Source: Niebla homalea (Eukaryota; Ascomycota; Lecanoromycetes; Lecanorales; Ramalinaceae). Taken from it: a stretch of 64,000 nt of DNA. The DNA lies in the NCBI GenBank assembly GCA_019925105.1, contig JAHGAU010000014.1, positions 992,001 through 1,056,000 on the forward strand, read 5' to 3'. Both the position numbers and the translations under genes were made by a program. Position 1 is the stretch's first letter, and each line of letters begins with the position of its first letter. Under the pieces are notes generated by a model. The model was not told where the DNA came from and made no database searches. It saw only the letters and a program-made list of their open reading frames with translations. Positions 25,151-36,585 of this stretch are shown one piece after another.

Positions 25151-27157
25151 CCCCGGGTTAAAATATTATTAAAATACCGCCGGAACTCCGCTAGCTTAAT
25201 CCTAAATAGGTTATATAAAAGTTTATAAGTTAACTTTTTTCCATTTAAGTCGATTATATAATCATCCTTTTTTAACTTAAATAAAGTATTAATTATCTTA
25301 TTAAAAAAGATATTTATATAATTATTTAATTCTTACGGAATAATTAGATTAATAAAGTCTTATATTACGGTTATATTTATAGAACCTTAAATAAGGCTTT
25401 ATAATACTTTTTTTAAGGGCGTTATTATTATTTTAATATATATAATTATAAAGATATTACTAATCTTTATTAAAGTTTAATTAAATTCTTAAATGTTATT
25501 AATTTATAAATTATTAAATTTAACCTTAAAACGCTATTAATTAAACGCCGGATTAAATATAATCTTAAAAGACTTTAATATAAAGAAATTTAAAATTATA
25601 TTTAATCCGTCTTAATCTATAATATAAAAAAATATTTTATATAATTTTGCTTATCCTTAATTATTAATTAAATTATATTATAATCGATAAACTTTATAAT
25701 AATAGACCTTATTATTATTAAATAATTTAATTTATAGTAAAACGATAAAAATAAGCTATAAGTTTTATTAAATTATAAATTATTATAAAATTAAATTTAT
25801 TTAAGCTCCTATATTAAGTAACATTATAAGTAATTATTAATTACCGTTAAGCTTAATTTAACTTTTAATATAAAAAATAAAGTTAATCTCTATTAATTTT
25901 TATTTTAACTTTAATTCCAAAATATTATTAAAACGTTAACGTTTTTTAACCCCGTATATTTCTTATTTATAGTACTTATAACTATAATTTTAACGTTATC
26001 TTTTTTAAAATAATTAAATAAAATATAATCCTTTTTATAATAAATATAATATTCAAGATCTTTATATATTAAATTAAGTTTTAATTTAACTTTATGTTTT
26101 TTACGACGTTAATTATTAACCTTAATTAAATAAGCTGGTTTTATATTATCGTTCTTAAGCCTTAATACCTTATTATTAAAAGATTTACTTTTATTAATTA
26201 AATAATTAGTATTAATAATAACGGTTATAATAAAACATTTTAAGTTTCTTTTTATATAATAACCACCGTAATAATAACGTTATAAATACTTAAAACGTTT
26301 CCGGTAAAAATAATTTTAAATTTTAAGTTTAATAATAACTTTATAAAAAGTATATAAGCCTTAAATTTATCCAATAAAATAAATAAATCCTCTTTAATTT
26401 TTTTAAGATAATTACGGAAAATAATAACCTTTTAATTTAACCGTTATTTTATATTTTTAAAACACTTATAATAAGATAATTAATAATTCTTTAAGTTAAT
26501 TATTCAATTTATAAATTTAACCTTAAACTCTTTAAAAATAAAAATCCGGATTAAAAAAGGGTTTAGGTTTTAAATAATATAATTAATAAATTATAAATAA
26601 TATATAATTTTAATATAATTATTTAAAAAAATAATCTAGGCTTAATAAGAAAGACTTTTCTATAATAATAAATTATTATTAATATTTACCTTCGGACTTA
26701 CCCGTATATTTAAATAAAATAACCGGCTTAAAGGATTTATTATACTTAAGGGGTAAAAGGATATTTATAGCCTGTTAAGCGGTAATATAATACGTCCTTA
26801 ATAAGGGGTTCCTAATATCCCGATTAATATTATTAAGACCGTAAAAAGAAAACGACGCTTAAGAATTTTAATTTTACTTTTTAATTAATTAGTTTTCCGT
26901 TTTAATTTTAACGTTTAAACCTTAATTAAAGTTTTATTACGTTAAAGTCACGTTTATTTTAAGCAATTTAAGTTAATTTAATATTTAACCGGCGCTTTAT
27001 ATAATACGATATTTCCTTTAAGGGAAGGTTTTTAATTTAATCCTTAAATTAATCCTTAAAGGTTTTTATTATTAATTATTTTTATAAATCGTTCCGGAGA
27101 ATAAAAAATATATTTTATTCCGGGTTTTTTTTATTCTAAAAGGAAAAAGAAATAAAA

Positions 27158-27526
27158 TATTAAATAAATCCGCCGGCTTATAATTAATAAAATTAATTAA
27201 AAAAAATTTATAAAAAACGTAAAGTATAATTATAAATTTAATACTTAAATTCAAAAAATAGATTAATTCTTAAGGAATTATAAATTAATTAAACGTAAAC
27301 TTATTTTAAATAATTAATTTTAAGAATAACTTAAACCATAATAATAATAATTTTAACCCCGGTTATAATTACGTATACCCGTATATAAAAGGCTTAAACT
27401 CCTGAAGCCTTTGGTTCCAAAAGTTACCGCTTAAACGGCTACGCCACTTGACCATAGCCCTTAAGTAAGCCGGTACTTGGTATGCTTGGTATGCGCTAGG
27501 CGCTTGCTGAGCGCTAGGCGCTAACA
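27158..27526 (-). repeat. 5' LTR of second Gypsy element (369 bp)
   Basis: Ends GCGCTAACA followed by GAGAC. The outer 130 bp keep GC-rich repeats (GCTAGGCGCT) that appear RIP-converted in the left copy. Confidence 0.9.
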
Positions 27527-28019
27527 GAGACACATCTTTTGGATTTCACAATAACTTCCATACCGAGATGAAGTAGCAACGTATCAATTCATTTTTACTA
27601 CCAGAAACCCTGTCAAGATATCTCGTTGAGTAAGTGCACTTTCTTATATATGTCGGATGGACAACTTTCCGCTGAAAGAATCACAGTATCGTTTTAATTC
27701 ATAGCTTGCACGGCGATCGGATAGGAACTTCAACATATGGTTCAGGAGATGGTTCCATGTTCTGGCCGAAGGATCTTCTTCCGGCTGACACGGGAGAAGC
27801 GCGTATTTTGACCTTCGGATATGACGCGAATATTGCTCACTTCTGGACTCGACCTTCTGAGAACAGAATGGACACATTGTCAACCGATCTTTTGCAGCAG
27901 TTAGAGAATGACCGATATAAGATAGATGCGGTAAGCTTTAATGTCTGATGTGATCATAATTGTGTTGCATAGAGAACTAAGCAGTTGGTGAACAGACGAC
28001 ACGATCAATTATCTTGGTC

Positions 28020-28037
28020 GCGCATAGCCTCGGGGGG
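28020..28037 (+). other. Nucleophile elbow AHSLGG
   Basis: The GxSxG-type lipase motif (here A-H-S-L-G-G) lies right before the donor GTATGT of the inferred intron 28041-28102. It is intact, unlike the presumed catalytic His. Confidence 0.8.
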
Positions 28038-28739
28038 CTTGTATGTGCGAATATATGCATCCAATCACCTTCGATAGTTAGCTGTCTCATCATAAAATCT
28101 AGGGTCTTGTGGATGCGGCCAGCGGTTCTGAGAGTACCAAAGGCCTTGCCAACTGCGTTCGCCGCATTGCCTTCCTTGGAACACCCCACCAAGGCTCCGA
28201 CAAGGCACGATGGGCAGAAACGGCTAGGAGATTCCTTAAAGTCTTCAAAACAACCAATCCGGAGCTCTCGAAGGACCTTGACGAAAAATCAGAGAAATTG
28301 GCAAAGCTTAGTGTTCAATTTCCTAGTCTGCTGACTTCTCGAGCTCAGGCGCCTGAGACTCGAATTGAAGTTGTGTGTTTCTACGAAGGCTTGTCTACAA
28401 GGCTCGGCGGTGTAGATATTGAGGTGGTTTGCTAGCCGACACCAGACCTGCAAAGCATCACTGACTAAGACTTATGAAGGTCGTGAAGGAATCCTCAGCA
28501 TGCCTTTCCGGCTATCCCAGGACTTTGCTTGATGCCGATTATCAAAACATGTGTAAATTCAGAGACCACACGGACATTAACTATACACGGCTGCCAGGAT
28601 TGCTGGCAAGATGGGCTAAAGAGCTCGAAAGAGCGCAGGAAATTTCCGAGGGACAAACCGTACATGCCCAAAGCAATGCTGTACTCTACTGACTTATATG
28701 AAGGCAACCCACACATCTCATACAATCTTCTCTGGGAGT

Positions 28740-28775
28740 AACACTGCGGGTTTTCAGTTAGGACATAACGCGGGC
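28740..28775 (+). other. Sigma-type amyloid motif of the hydrolase
   Basis: NTAGFQLGHNAG in the last exon, 15 codons before the stop. It is identical to the NLR motif at seven of twelve core positions, including the whole GFQLG block. No stop or frameshift affects it. Confidence 0.75.
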
Positions 28776-28820
28776 AACATGAGTGGATTCAGTTTCGGAG
28801 TGCCGAGGGGTGGTAATTAG

Positions 28821-29198
28821 CATCACCAGGTTTGCATCGTAAGTCGTCAATAGAATATAATCGGGTGAACTAAGACTTTACAATCTCTTCTTACAGTATC
28901 ACCTGTGTGCATGCATATAAATTTCTTGCTGTTATAACACCTCCAGTAATAATGATTATTAAGATATAACCTTGTTTCTTGACCTGTTAGAGGTTTGTAG
29001 GAACCTTTATGGCGTAGGGATCTTTAAGTATATTTTGGAATTATAGACTTCGGAGAATTTTGAGGGAGAAACCCTAAAAGTATGAAGATTCTGAAAGTCT
29101 AGGGACCTCTATGCCTTACCTAAGAAGTTTAAGGATTTTAATGTCGTAAAGAATTGAGGAAATCGTAGGATAGAGGAAACCGTAGGGTAGAGAAACCC
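28821..29198. other. Downstream region of the hydrolase, no gene
   Basis: Contains the probable 3' untranslated region and two imperfect 18-bp units (GAAATCGTAGGATAGAG / GAAACCGTAGGGTAGAG, about 29157-29190). No reading frame is convincing. The TPR frame next door may start within this stretch but is not readable upstream of 29199. Confidence 0.4.
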
Positions 29199-29399
29199 TT
29201 GGGGCGATTAGAAGCCGTATACAGGGATGCAGGAGTGTTTTACCATCGAGCATACGCTGGATATAAAAAGACACTCGGAGAGAAGCACCCGACTACTGCA
29301 GTATGCTCGCAGCACTATTCTCCGATGCTTAAGAAGAGAAAGGCTGGTAAGATTTGGAGGTTTATCGGTCTAGAGAAGGGACAGTCGCGAAGAAGCTGA
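29199..29399 (+). pseudogene. Kinesin-light-chain-type TPR fragment, likely NLR C-terminus
   Basis: The frame contains VFYHRAYAGYKKTLGEKHPT followed by TAVCSQHYSPML, which fits the last repeat of the TPR tail typical of fungal NLRs (pattern LYxRAxAGYxxxLGxxHPTTxxCxxHY). Only one repeat is readable, about 50 residues, and the last 17 residues before the TGA look like read-through. There is no start codon; the frame opens at a TTG. It lies on the plus strand, 380 bp past the hydrolase, whereas the NB-ARC part is 11 kb away on the minus strand. It may be the displaced tail of that NLR or the relic of another. Confidence 0.65.
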
Positions 29400-30995
29400 G
29401 ACTTATGCCCTGTGGCTGCAGTGGCTCTTGCCGGCCACCCTTCCCTTCTATGCCCAGACCGAATCCGGCTTCCTCGATACCAGCAAGCCAATAACGATGC
29501 GTATCTTCTTTTCGGTGTTAGGGCGGCCGAAAAGAGCTGGTTTGGCAGCCGCTTTACTGTAAGCTGCCAGAACACCGAGGGCACCGCCCTGCTTTCCGTG
29601 AAGCTATATTTCGCTGCGCTTCATAGGGCTGTCTCTGCCAGTATCATCCTCCTTCTATTTATTAGAAGTTTCATATGACCGACGCTCAAAATAAGAGCTT
29701 TATTTTTCGGGGTTAAATGCATGCTTAATTCTTTTCCCATTTTTCTACTTCTGCCCATCCTACTTCTTTCCTTTACCATTTCTTCCCCCACATAACTACA
29801 GCATAAATATATCAAGGTGCTATAGGACCTTGAATATATTATTAAGCGTAACTGGCCGGTCAAAAAGAATTCCTAACGACCAGTCTACTCCGAGGATGCT
29901 CCTATTAAGAGAGCAGGTATCGGCGTTGTTATCTCAGCTTCCTTAAGGTCGCTACCGTATAGCATTACCCATACTGCTAAATATATATAGTGCGACATTA
30001 GATCCCTTAATACTCATATGCCTTCCGAAGTTTCGACTAAACCAGACTTCTTATTCGATAGGTTTTTTACGTTTGAGTTATATGGAACCTTACGAATAAT
30101 ATAATTAAAGTCTTTGGATAATAAATTAATAAATAACGGGTATAAAGCTTCCTAAGCTTAAGTTAACTTAAAAGTCAATATATTAGATTTATATATATAA
30201 TCTTTATTATACTAAAAGGCTACCGTTCATAATCGGTCGATCGATAAATATAATACCTTTTATTCCTACGGATAATTAATATTATATTTACGTAATATAA
30301 TTGCGTTAACTGGTTGGTCTTCTTAATTAAGTTCGATTTCCTTCGGGTAAACTATTACGTTTTTGTTTTCGCTACGTATAACATATTGTAAAAATACTGC
30401 TTTAACTAAATAATAACGGGGTAAAGGAAATAGATTGCTAATAGGGTTAAGATCGGGTTAATTTTGCTTTATATATATGTAAAGAAACATAGAGAAGTCC
30501 TATACTTATCCTTGCTTACCATGTGGAAGCCGTATTTGGTCTTGGACGAGCCATTTATAACTCCCTTTTCTCTGGCCCCTATTAACCGTAGATTTTGTCT
30601 ATGGCTTCGTAGTTCGTCTTAAACACAGGTCGGCGGAAACGGAAGTTTGGGAGAAGCCGTGCTCCTGTATTGTCTAAACATATGTTAACCAGTGTTATGT
30701 GAAAAGGCTATTGCCAAGACCTTTACGGGCACTAAGGCCCAAAGGGGTATAGCGGCTTGGCGCGCACACTCATATTGCGTACCTTTATAGCTAGGTAAAG
30801 AATAATCATACATATTATACCCACATTTTTACCTCAGTATACTTAGTACCTGACACCAGTTTAAGGGCTTATGGTCTTTTAGAAGACTGCTCTTCGGTGT
30901 GGTCTTCGGACGGCATATGCGTCGGACGAGTTTTAGGCAATAATAATTTAGACCATATTAATATTTCAGCATAATCCTGGATATAATTTGACTAT
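29400..30995. other. Mixed GC/AT region with no identified gene
   Basis: 29400-29860 is GC-richer and open in several frames on both strands (29412-29678 plus, 29315-29584 and 29621-29863 minus), but none resembles a known protein. 30097-30255 is a RIP-mutated copy of 36872-37045. 30480-30780 and 30850-30950 are GC-richer remnants without a recognisable product. Confidence 0.4.
30097..30255 (+). repeat. Dispersed repeat, RIP-mutated copy
   Basis: Aligns in the same orientation with 36872-37045, sharing the pattern TA(A/G)TATAAT(C/T)AAAGTCTTTGGA and the following 140 bases. Differences are nearly all C/T and G/A, always toward T/A in this copy. Confidence 0.7.
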
Positions 30996-31000
30996 TATAC

Positions 31001-31221
31001 TGTCAGACGTGAGGACGTATGAGAGTGGATAATATATATATGGATTATATATGATCTATCTAGGAAGCATAGTGCTATCTATATGAAATACCTAGGTAAT
31101 ATAAGATATACGGTTAGGTAATAATATTTATACGCGCTATAATAATATTTTAATACCATTATATAACGGCTTAATAATACTTTATATAATATTACTATTA
31201 TATTTATTACTTAGGCTAATA
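31001..31221 (-). repeat. 3' LTR of Copia element (221 bp)
   Basis: Begins TGTCAGACGTGAGGACGTAT; inner end RIP-converted to CTAATA. Confidence 0.9.
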
Positions 31222-32429
31222 TACCCCTTTAGGATTGTAATATTATTATAATAATAATATAAATCTTAAATATCCTTATTATAGTTATTTTTTAATTATT
31301 AATATACCGTAATTATTATAAATAAAAAATATGGCTTGAATTTAACGTTTAAGAAATTAAAAAGTTAAGAAAAATCGGTGACCTTAAGAATAATAATAAT
31401 AATAAAACTTTTATTTTTTAAATTATTCCGGAACTTTATATATATTTAATTAAGCTCCGGATATTAACTTAAGTAATTTTATTAAGTAATTATTATTAAA
31501 TATATATTAAAAAAAGTTAAAATTAATAAAATCATAAAAATAAACGAACTTAAAAAGATTATTATATACCCGGTTTATAATTGTAAATTTTTAAGAGTTA
31601 AATTTATTAAAAATGACTTTTCTGGGGTTTTATTAAGTCGTATTATAATATAGGGTTTTAAAGTTTATTATCTTTAAGATTTTAAAGTTTTATAAATTCT
31701 TTATATTTTTATAATAATAAAACTTTTATAAAGTTATCCGTTAATATCTTTATTATAAATATATACTTAATATTAATCGTTTTTTTCTAATATTCTTATC
31801 GTAATTAATAATAATATATATTTATATAACGGAATTTTATAATAAATTAAGAATTTATCCCTTAAATTATACGGATTATTTAAGTATTATTATACTTAAT
31901 CTTTAATAAATAAAATAAATTTAATATAATTAACTTAAAGAAACGGTTTTATTATATTAATTCTTTTATTATAAGGGTAAGGTTAAGGAGCTTAACTTTA
32001 ATAAAACTTATTATTACCATTTTTTATTTTATTGCTTTTTAATCGATTAAGCCTTTAAAAAGCTTAAAAATATAATTTTATAAATTATATTATATCTTAA
32101 AATTATTAATAAATAACGTATTTAAGAATATTATAAAAACGGTATACGGATTAATAATTTTCCCGTTATATATAATAGTATAATACTTAATATATATAAA
32201 GTATTATAATACTTTTATAATTATTTTTAAGTATTATTTTAACGGATTTATAAGGAACTCAGATAACTTAAACGTTAAATATATAATATTTATCCTTATG
32301 GTAACGGCCGTAAAGTTAATAAAGCCGATAAATTATTAATATATATAAATTTCCTAAAATAAAACTTACCCGGTATTTTTAATAAGAAATTCGGTATTCT
32401 GTAAAAATACTTTAAGAATACAATTTATT

Positions 32430-32685
32430 ATAATATTGAATTTTACCGTAAGTTTATCAATATAATTATCTTAATATAAACGGATTTCTTAATTTAATTA
32501 ATCTTATATTATCCTTATATTTAAGAATTACTTTATTTTACTTAAATTTCTTATTTTATAAACCTTAAAGAATTTACTTTAAAAGTTATTTACCTTTTAA
32601 TTATATTTATAATCATAAATAATAACGATATTATTTATAAAGAAGAAAATTATTATATAATTATTAATAAAAAGATATTTAATTT
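32430..32685 (-). pseudogene. Copia reverse transcriptase remnant
   Basis: The minus strand, allowing stop codons as former Gln/Trp, gives IIIFFFINNIVIIYDYKYN, then KFFKVYKIRNLSKIK and FLNIRII, ending IRLY-DNYIDKLTVKFNI. This is the Ty1/Copia order of YVDDxxI, the KFFxMxxLGxxKxFLGIxI block and QxxYIxxLLxKF. The catalytic DD is changed to NN by G-to-A. Confidence 0.75.
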
Positions 32686-35600
32686 CCGGGATTTATTTTA
32701 AACTTAAGTCCGTTAAGGTTTTTAAGAGATTTTTAAATTATAAAATTAATGATTATTTAAGCTTATATAAAGCTTAAAATAAAAGAAATAAATTTTTATT
32801 TTTATACCTTTTTAGTATTTTAATATATATAGGCTCGTTTATCTTACTATTAATAAACGTATTAACGGCGTTTTATTATTTTATATTTAAATTGAATACG
32901 GCTATTATAATTATAAGTACCTTAAGAACCTTAATTGCTAGGGTAGCGGTAAATATATTTTAATCGGTCTTTTATAAATTACCCTTTATATAAAGTTTCG
33001 CTTTATACTTTATAAAATACCCTTTATCGTTAAATTTATATTTAAATACTTAAATGGTGGGTATCGGTATTTTATCCGCTTTTTCAGTATATTTAAGTAA
33101 GATTTCTTCCTAATATATCCTTCTCTTTAAAAGCTTTAAGCTTTACTTTAATTGCTAACTTAAAATCCGTAATATATAAGTATTTTAATATATAATAATA
33201 GTATTTTAATTTAATAAGTAAAATATTACGGTAAAATATATTTACTTTTAATAGAAAAAAAAATAACTTTTTATCCTTTTTATATAGCTTATAAGATAAT
33301 AAAAACGTAATAAAAACTATATAATATAATAGCTTTAATCTATTTATAACTGAAATAAAGGTTATAATATAATTCGTTTTCTTTATACCTTTTATAGTTT
33401 TTTTTCCTTTAATAATATTACTTATATTAAAGTCGGATTTATTATTATTTTTCTTTTTTTATTTTAAAGTTAATAAAATTAATAAAATTAATAGTAAATC
33501 TGGTAATAAAGTTAATAATTTATTACCGCCACCGTTACCGTTATTATCTCTTTTATCTTTTTTATCGTTATTTTTAAATATTATATTATAGTTTATTAAT
33601 ATTAAAATCGATAAGGATAAATAATCCTTTTATTATTCTTTTTCTTTTCCCTTTTATATAAGGTTAATAATATTATTTATAAATTCCTTTTATTTTTATT
33701 ATTTAATAATAGTTTAATAATAATATAAGATATATTTATTTTTAAGATATTAATTAAATAAAGGAACAATTTTTTTTTAAATTAAGTTAAGTCGATTTTA
33801 TTAACTTTATAGAATTTATTCTTTTTAAAAAAAACGTTTTTTATATAAATTACTTTTTTTTAATTAAATATTTATATATTATAAATATTAATATTATTAT
33901 AATTAATAAGGAAACCAATATATATTTTTATTATTAATTTCTTTTTCTTAAAAATTAATTTATTAAGTAAATAAACTTTATAACTATATTATTTAAAATA
34001 TTAAAAATTTAACTTTAAGTTAATAACCTTTTTAAATAATATAGTTTATAAATGCTTTCTTATTAATATTCGATTTATAAAGAAACCGGCCGTTTATACG
34101 ATCTATAGCTATAAGAATTAAAAAAGTTTTATTTATAACTTTATAACCTTTACTTTTATAATTAATAAATTATTTTTTTATTTTAAATAATTATTTTATA
34201 CGGCGGTATATAATATTAATGACTTAAAGGTAATATTAAACTTATTAATAAAATTATTAAATTTAAATCCTAAGGATTTCTTTCCGTTTAATTAAATAAA
34301 GGCTATATTATAATAATATTATATTTTAATCGTTTTAATAACCTTTTATAGGATATTTATTATTTTAAATTTATATTTATAAGTATATATTATTTAAAAA
34401 TTATATTTAAAGTAAGTAATATATAATATTTATTAATCCCGGTTTATTATTATATTTATTTATATAAAGTTATAAATAATTTAAAAGAAAAACTTTATTA
34501 ATATTTTTACTTTATATAAGGATTTTAATACGATCCGGTAAGCTTTTAATAAAATATAATTTTTATAATTGCTTATATTTAAAACTTTAATATCGTTAAT
34601 GATCTTTACCCTTTTAATTATTTATTAAAGGTATTATATTGCTTTATTAATAGCGTATATAAGGAGTTAATATTATTAATTTATAATTACTAATTTAACG
34701 ATAAGTTTACCAATTATAAATATTATATTAAATTATTTAATATTATCTTTAAGTACATAATATTTATTAATCTTTTTAATTAATATTCTTATTTATTTAT
34801 TATTATAAAGGTAATAACGTTTAATATTAAAATAAATACCCTTATTTATAAGGATAATATTAAATACAACGTTAATTATGAAGTTAAATATATACGTAAC
34901 GTTATAAAGTATAATAAAATTATTACCTTTAAGGGTATTGATATTTACTTCGATTTTTCTATAAATAATAATTTTAAAATTATTATTATTAATAATAATA
35001 ATATCGTTCTTTTTATTCATTTTTTTAATAAATTGGTTTTTTATTATTTCGTTATAAATATAAAAGCTTAAATTATAATTTAAAATCCATAATAATTATA
35101 ATATATAAGATTTTTATCTTATATTAAATATATTAAAATTATTATTATTATTTCGACCCAATATAAATAAATTATTTTATTTAAACTTAAAGTTTTTAAA
35201 TTTCTTAAAAGCTTAATTAATTTTCTTTTTTTATTTTAATATCTTTAAGCTTATTATTTATTTATTTTCTAAATATAAAATCGGGTTTAAAGTTAATAAG
35301 TCGATTAAGTCAATTTATATATAAATAATTATATTTATTAAATTAATATTTAATACCGTAAAGGTATTCTTTTAATTTAATATTTTTACCCTTAAATATA
35401 AACTTATTATTTTTCTTAATATTATCTTAATTTTCATTAATAATAAAGATTAAATAAAACGGAATTAATTTCTTTATATTATTATACTATATATAATTTT
35501 AAAATTACTTTTTAAGATTAATAAAAACTATTAAGAAGTTAATTAAATTATTTATATTGAATTTATAAAGTTATATTAATATAAAAGCCTATTTTTTAAT

Positions 35601-36359
35601 TATATTAATAAAATTATAATATATCCGTTTCTTATTTAATACTTTAAAAATATTATTATTTTTAACTTTTATAAATATTTAAGTATACTTATTAAATTAT
35701 AATTTAGTATTTTAATAAGAATTAGGTCCCGTTATAATTTTATAATATTCTTTTTTTACTATTAAAGAATAAGCGGAATTTAAAGGTATAAGTTTGGTTT
35801 TAAAAATATATAAGTAATTCTATAGGTAATAATTTACGTCCTTAAGGTAAACGAGGTTTATTTTATTAATTATTAAATATATATAATCGTTAATTTTAAT
35901 AAAAAACGTATATTATTCTTTTTATTTTTATAATTCTAACTTTTATATTTATAAATTATTTTTATAAGCTATTAATATTTTTAAGTTAACAGCTTCATCC
36001 ATTATAAAAACGGGTTATATTAATTTTAATAATTTATTTAAGCTTATTAATTTTATTATAAAAGTAAAGTTAATAAACTCCCAGACGTAATACTTAATAA
36101 TTTTACTTTTAATAATAATAAGCTATAAATCTTAATCTTTTAAAATAATAAATTTAACTTTATATAAGTTTATTTTAAGGTTATAAAGGAATAATAAATA
36201 ATAAACTTACTATATTCTTTAATTCCTTTTTTATTTTTAATTTATATATAATATATTAATTTTAAAGACTTAATTTAAGCTTTTTTAAATAGTTAATTAT
36301 GCCTTTAAATTAATTAATAAATAAGTGGTTATAATAATATATAATACCGGGCTTATAAC

Positions 36360-36580
36360 TATTAAACGTAAAGACGTATAAAAGTAAATTATATATATAT
36401 AAATTATATATAATCTATTTAGGAAATATAATATTATCTATATAAAATATTTAAGTAATATAAAATATACGGCCAGGTAATAATATTTATACGCGTTATA
36501 ATAATATCTTGACACCGTCGCATGACGGCTCAGTAACACTCCATGCAACACCACCACCATGCCTATCACCCAGGCTGACA
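36360..36580 (-). repeat. 5' LTR of Copia element (221 bp)
   Basis: Outer 75 bp (about 36508-36580, ending CCCAGGCTGACA) are unmutated; the inner part is AT-rich. Confidence 0.9.
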
Positions 36581-36585
36581 TATAC

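Larger units (their letters stand above)
19798..27526 (-). mobile_element. Complete Gypsy-type LTR retrotransposon (second), RIP-dead
   Basis: A 7729-bp element with two 369-bp direct LTRs (19798-20166 and 27158-27526), starting TGTTAG and ending CTAACA, flanked by the duplication GAGAC (19793-19797 and 27527-27531). Reverse transcriptase blocks lie on the minus strand, so the right LTR is the 5' one. The outer edges of both LTRs keep C and G while the body is AT-rich. The element interrupts the right terminal repeat of the MITE. Confidence 0.92.
19155..27551. mobile_element. 663-bp MITE-like inverted-repeat element, split by a Gypsy insertion
   Basis: The left terminus TTGTGAAATCCAAAAGATGT... 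(19155-19191) is an exact inverted match, over 37 bp, to the right terminus. The right terminus is now in two pieces: 19781-19797 and 27532-27551. The element is flanked by TA on both sides (19153-19154 and 27552-27553), the hallmark of Tc1/mariner-type insertion. Without the Gypsy element (19798-27531) it is 663 bp. Inside are three related segments: about 19205-19345 inverted, and 19420-19545 and 19615-19735 direct, sharing the block TCCAATAACTATCTGTTTTG and variants. There is no transposase, so it is non-autonomous. It inserted 15 bp upstream of the hydrolase start codon and before the Gypsy element arrived. Confidence 0.82.
27568..28820 (+). pseudogene. sesB-like: SesB-like alpha/beta hydrolase with C-terminal sigma amyloid motif
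   Basis: Six exons can be read: 27568-27629, 27687-27930, 27996-28040, 28103-28423, 28480-28659 and 28704-28820, about 322 codons. Every inferred intron is 44-65 nt with GT...AG ends. Landmarks of the fungal serine-esterase family follow in order: VDIVLIHSLHGDRIGT (family HGL, here HSL), FWPKDLLP, FGYDANI, the nucleophile elbow AHSLGG (Ser codon 28026-28028), IAFLGTPHQGS, KESSACLSGY, LLDADYQNMCKF and LLARWAKELE. The C-terminus carries NTAGFQLGHNAG, then a Gly/Phe tail and TAG at 28818-28820. Three defects look like RIP: TAG as codon 3 (27574-27576), Gly to Ser in HGL, and Tyr at 28540-28542 where the family has the catalytic His. In characterised clusters SesB-type hydrolases act with an NLR sharing the motif. 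A start after the codon-3 stop is possible. Family assignment is firm; exact introns 2-5 less so. Confidence 0.8.
31001..36580 (-). mobile_element. Complete Copia-type LTR retrotransposon, RIP-dead
   Basis: A 5580-bp element with 221-bp LTRs (31001-31221 and 36360-36580), starting TGTCAG and ending CTGACA, and a target duplication TATAC (30996-31000 and 36581-36585). Reverse transcriptase is on the minus strand near its left end, so the right LTR is the 5' one. LTR outer edges are GC-richer than the body. Frames such as 34793-35020 are AT-rich noise within it. Confidence 0.9.

Noticed and set aside
27644..27883. Minus-strand frame (79 codons) over the hydrolase
   Set aside because: Antisense shadow of the exon that carries FWPKDLLP and FGYDANI.
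28014..28334. Continuous frame through the nucleophile elbow as the true coding exon
   Set aside because: It loses family similarity after GLV; removing the 62-nt intron 28041-28102 joins to the frame with IAFLGTPHQGS.
34793..35020. Open frames in AT-rich DNA (34793-35020, 38311-38583, 46564-46773, 27072-27254)
   Set aside because: Composed almost only of I, N, K, L, Y and F as expected for TA-rich noise; all lie within transposons.
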